From Brachynemurus nebulosus (Eukaryota; Arthropoda; Insecta; Neuroptera; Myrmeleontidae): a stretch of 64,000 bases of DNA. Numbering within the stretch: position 1 is the stretch's first letter; every line of letters starts with the position of its first letter. Below, piece after piece: positions 45,840 through 58,840 of this stretch. The position numbers were made by a program, and so were the translations under genes. The notes beneath the pieces were generated by a model. That model made no database searches. It had not been told where the DNA came from and worked only from the letters and a program-made list of their open reading frames with translations. Location of the stretch: positions 89,441,076 to 89,505,075 of the forward strand of contig JAPWDM010000001.1 of assembly GCA_035578155.1 (NCBI GenBank), in the 5' to 3' direction.

Positions 45840-46262
45840 GGCCCCTATACGCTCAATAATACTGTGCAATCAACTTGTGCAATGTATTAAATTTTCCTCT
45901 CAATATTTGTAAAAGAAATTTGTACAATAAATTGAATGTAGGAATTGTACATTGATCCAATTGTTGTTTAATTTTAAATATTAAGTGATAAAGATGATGT
46001 GAAGCAGTAAATAATTAGTCTTGCAAATTGATAAGTCAAACTGATTCAAATAATAGCCATCAATATGACATTACAAAATAATTAACAAATCGAAACTTAA
46101 TATTAAGTGATATTGCGCAATAATATCTTTAGAGCCTACAGATGTTACAATATTCATTCATTGCACAATATATTTCAAACTGTTTTTGATCAGTACAATA
46201 TATTGTACAACCATTCAATATAACCTACAGACGATCAATAATATTGTACAACCCTAGATTTC
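45840..46262. repeat. Repeat with CAATAATATTGTACAA-type motifs
   Basis: CTCAATAATACTGTGCAA near the left and GATCAATAATATTGTACAA near the right, with several TTGTACAATAT variants between. It is probably an eroded MITE; the exact ends were not fixed. Confidence 0.4.
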
Positions 46263-46542
46263 CTACTTACTTTCAGCTATTCATTCCATTTTTATTTAAA
46301 AATTGAAATCGATTGATTTTTAGAGATTTAACGTCCTCTTGAACATAGCGTTGAAATATTTGTTTATTGCACGACGCGTCTGCCTCGATTGAAAGTCCCC
46401 TTTCAACTGTTCTACAGTAGCAGGTATAAAAGATAGAGCGCGCTAGAGTCTGAAATTCGACCTTCGGACTCTTACCCAACCTAACCCACGACTAAAAATT
46501 ACCGAAACTTAAACTCTATTTTTCGATTCTTGGTCAGCTTTT
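46263..46542. other. Unannotated spacer
   Basis: No gene seen. It includes a locally GC-richer stretch around 46370-46460. Confidence 0.4.
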
Positions 46543-46716
46543 TGGGATTTGGATATCAGAACAGCAATTTTTTTGTCTGTCTGTTAGTGAAATTTTGTGT
46601 GGTGATAACTTATTACCTGGGTCAACATCTAGGATACTTTTTACTCCAGGAAAGTGTCTTATTCCTACGGGAAAATACAAAAATCATTTTAAGCGTGTGC
46701 ACATATCACGCGAATC
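46543..46716 (+). mobile_element. Second copy of the Helitron-like 5' segment (fragment)
   Basis: About 170 bp closely matching 43763-43914 (TCTGTCTGTTAGTGAAATTT.., AGGAAAGTGTCTTATTC.., GTGTGCACATATCACGCGAA). Similarity stops abruptly at 46716, so this copy is truncated. Confidence 0.8.
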
Positions 46717-47925
46717 CCACTGTGGCGACGTGTCTGCTTAATGAACTCATTCAAGCTTTTCAGACTTCCAACATTTTCTTCAAATTTCGTAAAAGTGAGA
46801 TGTGAATTAGAACATTCCATACAATATCATCTTTCTGCCTTCGAATAATCAACATCGAAGTTTTTTATCTTTTTTATTTTTATGCATTTAATAGTAACAG
46901 CAACAATTACGCTTCAAGGCAGAAACGATGAAATGACTACATGTATATTGTAATATTATTGTATAATGTATATATAATTGTTAGGATCACTTCCTAACAC
47001 ACAATTCCTTGAAATTTGGGGATTAGCCCACTCGCGCTTCTAACAATAATTATACAAATCTTTTTGCCAAGCAATACTCCAGTTTTCTAATGCAGCGTCA
47101 TTTGTGTAGCAGAAGTGATTCTTTTTGGTTTTTATAAAGTAATTTTAATAGATTTATAAATATTTGTTATTATCGATTACTGCCAAACGATGAAATCATT
47201 TAAAAATTACTGCCATCTACTAGCTATATGTATTCTATATATAGTATAATAAATATAATTAAGTTTCCTATAAGGTCATTTCGCCAGTTTGCCGTCCAGA
47301 TCCAGTATTCGTCCATTTTACTGTACTTTTTCAAACAATAGCATAGAATAGTAATATAAAAACAGATAATTGAGCATATTTGAATTTATTACGAGCTTAG
47401 TACCTGAGAAATAAAAACATTGATAGAAAATACTATTTGAGAAAGTTATGTTTCGAAAAAAAAATCCCAAATCAATGCCTGATTCTCCTGTTGGGCGAAC
47501 GGTACGTACCTACATAGATGTGCAAAAAATAGTGGTACAACGTTGCTTTACAGATAGTAAGCTTATAGTTTTGTTTTTGGTTTTGATTCGTAATAAGAAG
47601 TAAAAGTTACTTAAGTAGTAAAATTTTAGTAGGCGGTTATTGAATTACCAATGCTTTAAAAAAATTCAGTTCTTTACCACTTGGACGAAAACGGAAACAA
47701 TCAAATGAAATTTATTTTATTTCTCAATCTAGCTAAATATTGTGAAATAGTAAAAAGCTTTGTTTTAGACAATTACTATTGGCTGCTTGATTAGAGATTT
47801 AATTTTCGTCCTCTTAATTGTTTGCCCTGAATGAATTACAAAAGTTTAAATTATATGGACGAAAACTGGAAACTACATTAAATTATTCAACTTGTAGTTT
47901 TCGTCTGTTTATTTTCTAAGTGCAC
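46717..47925. other. AT-rich region; holds GGACGAAAAC motifs
   Basis: No gene. GGACGAAAAC occurs near 47685 and 47858 and inverted near 47905; the same motif lies on the far side of the palindromes at about 51095 and 51282. Confidence 0.45.
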
Positions 47926-48892
47926 AGTGAAAAAATTTGTGTTAAAATTAACACATTTCACATGTCCAGAACGGTCCACTCAATTTTTTGTGTTATTTTA
48001 ACACCAAGCATATGTGTCAAATCTCTACACAAGATTTGTGTCAATGATTTAACACACAAGAAGACCTACATTTTGTGTTAATTTTTCAGATTTATCAGAG
48101 TTAGTTGTTAAACTTTTTTATTCAATATTTTACTTCCATTTAAGATATTTGAAAATCGTCAAAAATTATAACGATTTTGTTCATATATTATTATAAGTGA
48201 GACTCAAAGAACGCAAAGTAAGTCAGTCGTTTGTAAAAATTCTTATTTGTTTCCATATATATGTACCAAAACGTATATAATAAAAAAGATGAGAGTAGTT
48301 CTTATTATTAAACAAAACCGAAAAATTATAAGTTTTTTCAGTTATTGACGAATATAGTTTTATTAAACGTTTAAAAAATGAAACAATTTTCTTGCGTTTT
48401 AAGGTTATTTTGCTACAGATTCAGTTAAAAAAAATCATATAAGCTTACGAGATTGTATGTTATATAATACAATCTTAAGTAAGCTTACATGATTTTTTGT
48501 AACTGAATCTGTAACAAAATAACCTTAAAATGTAAGAAAATTGTTTCATTTTTAAACGTTTCATAAAACTATATTCGTCAATAATTGAAAAAACTTATAA
48601 TTTTTTGGTTTTGTTTAATAATGAGAACTACTCTCATCTTTTTTATTGTATATATTTTGGTAGATATATATTCTAATGTAAGTTAGGTACTTATAGCATG
48701 CTTTTGCTCTACACAAATATTGTGTTACTTCCTTGCTGTTCAAAACAGGTTAACATTCTTATTCTGTTAAATCGAAATTTGTATTAATATTTTCATTTAA
48801 CACAAACACGAAATGTTACATTAACGCAGAGTTGTATTACTTATTTAACACAAAAATTTTAACCACTATTTTTTTTTTTACGCAGAACACTT
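47926..48892. mobile_element. Large palindromic element with TGTGTTAA-rich ends
   Basis: The core palindrome (about 48255-48670, centre near 48460) has arms of about 200 bp: AAAAGATGAGAGTAGTTCT at the left and AGAACTACTCTCATCTTTT at the right. Outside it, both ends contain several TGTGTTAA/TTAACACA copies. No coding capacity. Confidence 0.7.
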
Positions 48893-50870
48893 TTTTTGGT
48901 TTTAGTATTTATTTTGGTACCAAATCCACATGCCTATGTATGCGTAACACAGACATTGTCATAAAGCTATCCTCTCGGTAGGGAGTCTCAAACCTTTTTC
49001 TTTCGAAAAATTTTATTTTATTTTATTTTTGAGTTCTATAGAGAGCTAAATGCATCTTTATTGAATATAGTGTACAATTATAATAATTTATTGTCAGTTG
49101 GATATTTAAAAAAAAGTAAATTGTTTTAATTTCACAAAATGAAATAAATGGTACATTTAGGAAGTTAAATGTATCCTAATTGAAAATAGTATGTAAATAT
49201 AATTTTATTGTCAGGTATTTTAAATAAAAAATTTGTAAATTTTTTTAATTTCACAACATGAATTAAATGGTATAGTTTTATATAATCTTTTATATTTAAT
49301 AACTAAATACTCATTTTTATGGTTCCTAGACCCTAGAATTCACAAAATAACTATCGCATTTACCAAAGGCGGCTTTGAAAAGGCCTTGTCAAATATAAAA
49401 ATATGCTATATGTGAAAAGCGTTCCTGTAAAGAAACATTTTTGTTAGTTAATATTTTTTAATATTAAAATAGGTAAATTAATTTAAAATTATATGCAATA
49501 TAATTAAAAGTTTGAATGAAATTAATTACTTTGTCGCCATTATTACTCTCCTTATACACAGCATTTTGATACTCTTAAAAGCCACCAGAGATAAATGACA
49601 AAAATTACTGAAAATAATGGCACAAAATAACCAGGCTACCATTAAGTAGGCTACTGCCTAAAGTGGTAAGTTTAAGGGGCGGCAAACATTTCTAAAAGGA
49701 AACTGACAAAAGCCTAAATCCGTCTCTGTGAAACAGGTTTAAATTTGGCAAATGAAGTAAACTTAATTAAATATGAACTAATATTGATTTGTTTGTATTG
49801 TCGACGCAACAGTTGACACTGATTATGTCACAATAACTTTAAGATGCATTCAAGAACCGAAAAAATTCGGAAAAAATCAATTTTTTTATCAAAGTTGTAA
49901 ACCAGAATTTTCCCTTGAGGGGGAATTATATTCTAGAGGCTCGATTTTAAGGTGATTGTACGGGCGTAATAAAAAAATAAATAAATAAATAAATAAATAA
50001 AAAACACTAAACATTTTTAGTATTCATTTTTTAACAGTTTTTTATTGATATTTGAAAAGTATAAAAATGTATAAATTTAAAAAAAAATTCATTTATTTTG
50101 TGTTATTATTTGCCATTTTTTTGGTTATTTTGTGCCATTAGTTTCAGTAATTTTTCTCATTTATCTCTGGTGGCTTTTAAGAGTATCAACATGCTGTATA
50201 TATAAGGAGAGTAATAATGGCTACAAAGTAATTAATTTCATTCAAACTTTTAATTAGATATATTGCATATAATTTTAAATTAATTTACCTATCTTAATAT
50301 TAAAAAATATTAACTAACAAAAATGTTTCTTTACAGGAACACTTTTCACATATAGCAAATTTTTATATTTGACAAGGCCTTTTCAAAGCCGCCTTTGGTA
50401 AATGCGATAGTTATTTTGTGAATTCTATAGGGTCTAGGAACCATAAAAATGAGTATTTAATTATTAAATATAAAAGATTATATAAAACTATACCATTTAA
50501 TTCATGTTGTGAAATTAAAAAAATTTACAAATTTTTTATTTAAAATACCTGACAATAAAATTATATTTACATACTATTTTCAATTAGGATACATTTAACT
50601 TCCTAAATGTACCATTTATTTCATTTTGTGAAATTAAAACAATTTACTTTTTTTTAAATATCCAACTGACAATAAATTATTATAATTATACACGATATTC
50701 AATAAAGATGCATTTAGCTCTCTATAGAACTCAAAAATAAAATAAAATAAAATTTTTCGAAAGAAAAAGGTTTGAGACTCCCTACCGAGAGGATAGCTTT
50801 ATAACAATATCTGTGTTACGCATACATAGACATGTGGATTTGGTACCAAAATAAATACTAAAACCCAATT
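48893..50870. mobile_element. About 2-kb inverted repeat with ~750-bp arms
   Basis: The left arm from GGTTTTAGTATTTATTTTGG (about 48897) to TGGCACAAAATAACCA (about 49633) is closely complementary to the right arm ending CCAAAATAAATACTAAAACC (about 50866). Unique spacer occupies about 49640-50110. Landmarks occur in both arms in order, such as CTATCCTCTCGGTAGGGAG with CTCCCTACCGAGAGGATAG, and GCCACCAGAGATAAATGA with TCATTTATCTCTGGTGGC. Coding is absent. Confidence 0.85.
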
Positions 50871-50879
50871 TTTTTTACT

Positions 50880-51962
50880 GTGTATGGATGATATTTTTAA
50901 ATTTTTAAATAACGTCCTTAGAGTAAAAAAATAATATAAAATAAAATAAGATCTAAGAAGGAAGATAAGAGGTCCTGAATACATATAAGCATTTTTTTTA
51001 TTAAAATTAATTTTTTTATAAAAATTCTTATCCTAAATCGTGATCGAAAAGTAGTAGCCTAGATGTGAACGACAACTAACTTTTTTGGACGAAAACTAGC
51101 GAAATCCGTATATTTATCATTGTTATTTTTTTTTTTATAAAAAAACAATGAACCTAATTAATTATAATTTTATTGAAACTTAAAATAGAAAATATAGGTA
51201 ATAAATAACAATATAATTCATTAACATTGGATTAATATATTATTTTTCTTATCTCACGAATCTACGAACCCCACTAATTGGACGAAAACTAGCGAAACGG
51301 CTCTATATTTTATCCCGAAAGTAACGGAGTTCTACTATAGTCATCTTCGGCACGCTCTTGGTTGGATTTTAGTATTTTGCCTTAATTAATTATTTATTAT
51401 TTTACAAATTTCCAATTTATGAATTATTGTTACTTATTTTAATAATAAAAAATTAATAATGATAATAATAACAATTGCAATAATAAACCCGTACTACACA
51501 TATACGTTATAATTATGTTTGCATGAATATATTGTATGTACCGTACGGGGACGGACATAATGAGAGTACAGATTTGATATTATGTACTCTAATCTACAAT
51601 ATTACACACATTGTTTTTGATTTTTGTTCTTTTTCTATGGTTCGCCACTGTATTTGTAATAAAACTGGCAATCTGAACAAATTTTGGAAGCTACAGGTGT
51701 ATGGAGAGAGCAACAGGTGATTGGATAGACGCTACTGAGTGTAGTGGTAGACAGGCAGGTAGGTAGCAAGTGAAGAGATCACGCAAAGGCCACAACGTTC
51801 ACTCTTCAGTACCATGTGATAACAATTCCGCAGTGACTTTGCTCCCCACTTAATATGCTTATTCATCAGAACAATTTTATAGCGGTTGTTTCAAGAAAAT
51901 ACATACCAACAAACTAACACACCTTTCCTTTATATGTACATAAAATATTTATAGATACCTAC
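50880..51962. other. AT-rich region without gene
   Basis: Contains two TTGGACGAAAACTAGCGAAA copies (near 51093 and 51281) with divergent surroundings. No gene recognised. Confidence 0.5.
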
Positions 51963-51970
51963 TACGTATG

Positions 51971-52165
51971 CAGGCCCGACGAGAGGGTGGCGTAGCCGGT
52001 GTTGCAGCCCTGGGGTCCGGGTTGGAAGAGGGAGCCCGTAGCGGTCAATAGGGGCCCGGGAAAAAGTAAAATCAGCTTTTTTTACTCATAATTTATTTTT
52101 TGGGAAGAAATTTTTAAGAAATGTGCCCCTTTTTTTGGGGCCCACCATTTCTCTCGACGGCCCTG
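51971..52165. mobile_element. hAT-type MITE with perfect 8-bp duplication
   Basis: Ends CAGGCCCGACGAGAGGG and (opposite strand) CAGGGCCGTCGAGAGAAA. Flanked by TACGTATG at 51963-51970 and 52166-52173. Internal GGGGCCC motifs. Confidence 0.92.
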
Positions 52166-52418
52166 TACGTATGTTATAAATTTATCAACTTATTTAAAAT
52201 TTTAATTTATTTATTTATTTCAAAAAATGTTAATATTTTACATATTTACATATGTACGTATAAGTGTGAATAATTGTTATAAGAGAACTATTTCTATTTT
52301 CGAGAGAACCAATTTAATTAATGCAATCGATAACCGGAAAAGATTATTATTTTAATTAATTTTCAGCTTATTTTTTTCACACTAAATTAAAATAGTAATC
52401 AATTTCCTGTGTATGTAG

Positions 52419-52562
<144 letters not shown>

Positions 52563-52854
52563 TTTATATGTACAATTTTACGAGTACTCATCTAATGTGA
52601 TATACGTGATATACAGGGACGTATACAGGGCGACAGGATCATGAACCTCCTCCAAAGAACTATACACTAGATAGGGTGCATTAGCACATCGAAAAAAAAA
52701 TTATAACATAACCAATATATTCACTTAGAATGACCCAAATATTTTTATATTAAGGTAATCTTTCTGATAAAGAATAATATGTGATCCCTCAAATTCAATT
52801 TAAATCACTTTTTTCTTTTTGTAAAAAAAGATTCAAAACGGAAAAATGTGAAAA

Positions 52855-54215
52855 TGTCAATAATTGATCAGTCAGTACCAGTGATTGATCAAAAAAATTG
52901 CAGTAATTGATCACTTTCCGAAGAAACTATATTTTTGAGATAGAAAATTATTTGAATACAAAAATTGCACTTTTATTTCAATATAATACAGTCAAATCTC
53001 CTATAACGCGGCTAGTTCGTACCGCGTTATATGGAAATTGCAATATAGCAAACTCAGAAAAATAAAAAAAAAGATAAGAATTTATACGGCGTTATATGGA
53101 ATCCATTTCCGCGTCATATGGAGATGCAAAATTGATACAAATCAAGTGAATTGTACCGCGTTATATGGTATTTCAGAAATAAAATAATAAATTATACCTA
53201 AATTAAACCTAAGTAAAGACTGTATTGTCAAAATATCAAGTTATGATTGATAGGTACGGTTTTAATTAATCAAATTTTATAATAGAAATGATAACGAATG
53301 AGTTGAATTTTACATATTTAAATTTTAAAAATATCGTTATAAAAGATATCTAGAATCTTCGTTAAAGAAAAATAAATTTTAATAGTCCCAATATGTTTGG
53401 AATTCCCACAATTTGCTTCGCTCAAGCTTTTAAAAATTTTGTTATTTTTTCATTACCACAAACGGTTTAGGGGATACTTACGATCAAAGTTTACAATAAC
53501 GAAAAATATCATTTATAAACAAATATATTAAATAAAACAGGTACATTTTATGATAGACTGAATTTAGAAGCACTTTGAAAACTTTACGCTTCGATTAAAT
53601 ACTACCATAGATAATTTTTTCAAATCATTTGAGTTGTTGAAATTTTCTTGTACGGAAATGGCGTTCTATGGAGATTTGACTGTATCTACTCATATTTTTG
53701 TTGCTATTAAATCATTACAGTAGACTTATGAGGGTGATCAATCACTGATCACAAATGATTTTTCAGTAATTGATCAATTTGATAAATTATTGCAAAATGA
53801 CATTTTCTTATTTTCAGTAATTGATCACCCCGTATTAACTGAAAAAACACTAAATTTATATTAAATCTAATCACGAATTATGAAAGAGTACACTTTATTA
53901 AGCATAAAATTAGAAGTTTATTTTATTACTCTACTTTTAAAAAATAATGAGTACTCTACAAATAAAAACTTACCTACCTAACAAATAAATGAGGCTAATA
54001 GTAGTGACAAAAAATTGATGGAACACTATAATAAAAAAAATCTGACAACTCAAAATAAAGGTCTGGAAAGGCCAACTGCTGAAATATGGCAATAGTAGTA
54101 GCCAAAAAATATTCCTGTGATAAAAACTCTCTTAGTACCAATACAGACCTTATTATAACATAAAACAGGTCGGATTGATCAATTACTGGATGCTGATCAA
54201 TTACTACCCAAAGCA
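52855..54215. repeat. Element or region with dispersed AGTAATTGATCA motifs
   Basis: At least eight copies or variants: near 52862, 52884, 52908, 53740, 53768 and 53817, and inverted near 54177 and 54196. The motif is forward at the left and inverted at the right, suggesting subterminal repeats of one element. A TA-flanked transposon is nested inside. Confidence 0.5.
52989..53682. mobile_element. mariner/pogo-like non-autonomous transposon
   Basis: Left end CAGTCAAATCTCCTATAACGC; right end on the opposite strand CAGTCAAATCTCCATAGAACGC. TA on both sides (52987-52988 and 53683-53684). ACCGCGTTATATGG variants recur near the left end. No transposase frame. Confidence 0.85.
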
Positions 54216-55234
54216 ACCTATATTATTACGCAGAGAAGAAGTCTAACATAATAATTTTAATATAAATAATTTCGAACATGAGTAAAATGATTAATAATTA
54301 TTGAATCAGTAGTCTTTTTTTGCTCGTCCAGAAGAGAAATTCTAGAATTTTTAGAGCTTTTTTTCTGCTAAACAAATTTTCTTTTTGTCTGTTTAATTTC
54401 TTCTGTTATTCCCCCGCCCTAAAAAGCTTGGCGTATACGCGCTTGGTGATATAAAGCGATTTAATAAATTATTGAAATTATTAATATTTTAAACATTTTT
54501 TAATCTTCGTTGCAATTTCCTTTATTCAAGTGTTGTAAACTTTATAAGGTAACCCACAACAACTGTTGCTAAAAGTGATTTCTGTATTATCGTTAAAATT
54601 TGTATTGATTTACGTTATATTAATTCACATACATTATTATGTACAACAGATATTATAGAATAATCAGTAGGAAGCATATATCGTGAATCTTGATGTATAT
54701 CATCAGGCATAAGAGCTAAAATTACACCCTAAATAAATCCTCCGAAATAAAAAAAAAAAAAAAAAAAAAAAACAAAAAAAAAAAAACAAACTAGGACCTT
54801 GATAAACTACGTGATCTTTCTAAACGGCAAAGATTAGCAAAAGGGAGGGGGATTCATGGGCATTCTTAATGAAAATGGAACGACTATATTATTTAGTGGT
54901 TAACAAGCTGTCTGTTAACCATAAAAGCTGTTAGGTTCAAATATCACGTGAGCAAAGACGGTTGCAGCTTGGAGGTTGGAGTTGATATTTCTTAAATTTT
55001 AGATAAGTATTTATGTCCGATATGTCTGTATCTTTCCCAGAAACGACGGAAATTTTCGAAGAAAATAATTTCATAATAAGTAACAATTTGTCATGGTAAT
55101 ATGGTAATATGTCACCATCTACTCATCTTTATTAATATTTTGTTAAAATATCTAATTGTAAGTAAAAGATGAAATTCGGTAATTCACTTTCCTTGCAGTC
55201 TATTTTTTTGTATGTATATGTTATGTCCGAAATG
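54216..55234. other. AT-rich region with A-rich tract
   Basis: An interrupted A-tract lies at about 54750-54790. No gene or terminal repeat recognised. Confidence 0.5.
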
Positions 55235-56950
55235 CAGTGTATCTTAAGATACACTGGTGTATGTTAACAACCACCACGCTAGTTGGTGAATGACCGTTAT
55301 TTATTTCCTTCATAACGATTTCGGTCATACACCATTGAATGTTAACATACACCACGACGACTTGGTTTATGTTCATTATGAGTAAAATTATGGCTATCAA
55401 TGATATAAAATATAAATATAAAAAACCTGTTATTGTTATACAAAAAATTGTTACAGTAAATAAAATTATTAATAGTCATTTCTGAGTCCACTCTGAACAC
55501 GGTATTCGAAATTCTAGGTAGGAAGAACTTGAGTTTTTTGAGATATTTTAATAAAATTTTGAAAACAGCATTAAAAAAAATTCATTTATACTCGTTTGTA
55601 CTACTTTTCTTTTCGTTTGTACCTCAACCATTTTGAAAGTACAGTTTTCTAATTTTCGACTTAACGGTAATATGATAATCTGGCGATTTTTTAGTTTAAA
55701 AATTATTTGAAAAACGGGATGCAAACTATAGTCTTTCTAATGCTGTTTCCAAGTTTTGAGTATCTCTAGAAAGTACGAAATTTTTTCTATCTAGAATAAC
55801 TAATACTGAGTATCTCCTAACGGAGTGAAAATGGAAAGAACGGTACAAACGAAATTAAAAGATTTACAACGAGTACAAATCATATTCTTTCAAATGCAAT
55901 TTTCAAAAATTTTAATATCTACAGAAACAGTAAATTTTGTTCTAGAATTTCGAGCATCATGTATCTTTCAAATTTTAATATACAAATGAAAAGAAAAGAA
56001 CTACAAACAGGTACAAACAAATCTTCACCGAATTCCGTTTACAAATTTTGAGTGCCTCTAAAAAAAACCAAGTTCATTCTACCTATAATTTCGAGTATCG
56101 TGTATCTCCCAACTTTTTGAGGTAAAATTGAAACGAAAGGATTCATAAACGGGTACAAACGAATCTCTATCGAATGCCGTTTACAAATTTCGAATGTTTC
56201 TAAAAACAATCAAATTCATTCTGCCTAGAAGTTCGAGTACCGTGTTTTTCCGAACCCTTTGAGGCACAAATAAAAATAAAAGAGGTGCAAACGGATCACT
56301 ACCGAATGCTGTTTCCCAAATTGGAATATTTCAAAAAACAATCAAACTGGTTCTATCTAGAATTTCGGATACCGTGAATCTCCGAATCTTTTAAAGTACA
56401 AACGAAAATAATGGAGATACAAACAGGTACAAGCGAATTTTTACCAAAGGATACTAATAAAATTAAAATAATCAAATTTTGGGCGCCGGCCATTTTTTAA
56501 ATTTTTTCTGTCTGTTTGTTCTTCGAGGCACAAATAAAATAAAGTGTGGTATAAACGGGTACAAACGAAGTAATTACAAACGAGCTGCATTATTTATTTC
56601 TGAATTTACAATATTTACCGATTTTCGATATTTAGGATGAAATTCCACAGACTAAATCTTGCAACAATGAATTATTTTTAAACAAACATAATATGTCCGT
56701 TACAACATAACTTCTTTTTAAACAAACAATGACGTGTTTTAACATTCACAAATTTTTAAATCGTTATATCTAAGATTCACAGAATCGTCTTGTGGTGTAT
56801 GTTAACATCCACCGGTGTATGTCCGATTTTAGAAGATTTATTTAACAATTTCAGACATACACCATCGAAATTGGTGACTGTGGACATACACCGGTGTATC
56901 TTAACATTCACCAATTTCTAACATTCATAGGAACATATACATAATGTCAT
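55235..56950. mobile_element. Composite repeat: GTGTATGTTAACA palindromic flanks around a ~140-bp degenerate tandem array
   Basis: Both flanks (55235-55370 and 56790-56950) contain ACACCGGTGTATGTTAACA-like palindromes. Between about 55490 and 56580 about seven or eight diverged units recur every ~130-150 bp. Each carries AATGC.GTTT..AAATTT.GA, then TTCTA.CTAGAATTTCGA..T, CCGTGTATCTCC and GGTACAAACGAA. No coding. Confidence 0.65.
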
Positions 56951-57839
56951 TGCATAATATACGTAATAATTATTATGTACTTATACTATACGTATATATA
57001 CTGAAAACATTATGACATTTTAATTAATTAGAAGCGATGGTAATGTCCTTTTAAAAACAAAAATACCCCTGTCGCAGCATCTTCATAACATAGCGAATTT
57101 CCAAATATTGGGCACTGGCGGTTCTCATTTAAGACCTGCATCCATTTAAAATAGTTTAGCTTTCTAACAGTGAAACAATTTTCAAAATCAGTTCCGTAGT
57201 TAATTTTTTGCGCTTTTGGGTCCTCAGGACCCTAATGGATCTCATATCGTGTAGCCTAATATATCCATTTAACAATATGTTATTACATTACATAACTATA
57301 GTTTTCGATTTTTTTTCTAGGTATGCAAATATGTATATATAAATTATATTTTCTGTCTAAAGGAGGACATCATACAAAAATTTCCTTTCCATAACGTACT
57401 CTTAAAAAATCTGGCTAATTTTAATTCAAAAAGATGAGACAGAGCTATTGTTATTATAACACATACATACATATTGAATAACTAACTAGCAGTTGTTCTA
57501 TCTAGAAAAGAATTGCTAAAACGATGAAGCATTTATTGTAAAAAAATTCAGCAAATTTCTTAATTTTTCTCAAAAGCTAGTTCACTTAGAACAACGTTTT
57601 AAAAGTCTGTCTTATGCAATTTTTTACCCCTTTTCGATGGTGTAAAAAAAAATTAAAAAAATTTTTAACTTCTGGCCAAATTTTGCAAAAAACTACTAAA
57701 AATGGCCAAAAATGGCCAAAAAACCTACTTCTGGGCATCCAACGTGTGCAGCTAACGAACTTAGGCGAGCGAATCCGAATTCCAGCTCGCATAACAAATT
57801 TCATAAGCATTAAACGTTTCGTTCGAGAGTTATCGTGTG

Positions 57840-57841
<2 letters not shown>
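56951..57841. other. AT-rich region without gene
   Basis: A block at about 57600-57840, with AAATGGCCAAAAATGGCCAA and AACGAACTTAGGCGAGCGAA, looks like a dispersed repeat end, but no family could be named. Confidence 0.45.

Positions 57842-57890
<49 letters not shown>
57842..57890. repeat. (TA)n microsatellite
   Basis: About 24 TA repeats. Confidence 0.95.
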
Positions 57891-57893
<3 letters not shown>

Positions 57894-58752
57894 TTTAGTG
57901 AAGTAGATTTTCAGGTTCTAGAGGCTTCAAAACAAATTTCTGCCATAGTCCCGGACTTAGGTCTTACCATAAGAGCTGCTGTAATAGCTGAATTTCCAGA
58001 ATGGAAATTCGCTAAAAGATAACGTATTACTTCATAGCGATTGTGATTAGTAATACATTAAGCCTTGTGTGGGACGAAAATTTTAAAAAAAGTAACCTCA
58101 ATAGGATTAGGTTTATTTGTCGAGTCTCCCCGAGAATGAAGTGTATTATCTGAATCAGACAAGCCACGAAAATAGGGAATATATTTTAAATATTTAGCTG
58201 ATTCTCAAAATGTATACAGTTTAAGTGAAAATTAATCAAAAATTAGTGAATCAAAATTTAACATATAAGTCAATGAAGTAGTAATAATGACTATTACTCA
58301 TTAGATTGAAATACGGGGAACGAGCTGAGTTTAGGAAGCGAGTGTTGTATATTTAAATTTAATATGTAATTGTCTTCATCAGAAGCACCTTTATAAACCC
58401 TACTTTTTTAGATCCAACAAAATGTTGCGTCCCGAACTTTTTTTAATAAGAGTGATTGAACGGTAAAAGTATGCCTCGTGTTTCGATTAGGCGTCACCTC
58501 GACTACAGCTTACACCTATTGTATTTACACTTTTCTATTTAAACAACATTATTTTATTACAAAAATCAGTAAAAAATAACGTAATATATAATGTTGTATA
58601 TGCAAACTGATTGAGGATTTTCATTCTCAATTCCTTTACAATTATTTTTAAAACTGTGCCATTAATCCATCACTTTAATCTTTACTGACAAACACAGAGC
58701 TTTCAACAAGGATATTTGTACTGATTTTTCTAATTTTTTGTTTTATACTTTG

Positions 58753-58757
<5 letters not shown>
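57891..58757. other. Spacer, no recognised gene
   Basis: A short frame at 57915-58022 (SKQISAIVPDLGLTIRAAVI) looks protein-like but is too short to assign. The rest is AT-rich. Confidence 0.4.

Positions 58758-58837
<80 letters not shown>
58758..58837. repeat. (TA)n microsatellite at a Helitron-like 5' end
   Basis: About 40 TA repeats directly before TCAAAACTGACTGACTGA. Confidence 0.95.

Positions 58838-58840
<3 letters not shown>

Noticed and set aside
50799..50984. Small minus-strand frame at the right end of the large palindrome
   Set aside because: AT-rich chance frame within inverted-repeat DNA, with no conserved motif.
57837..58022. Short frame with SKQISAIVPDLGLTIRAAVI
   Set aside because: Protein-like but under 40 residues and fused to TA repeat; no family recognised.
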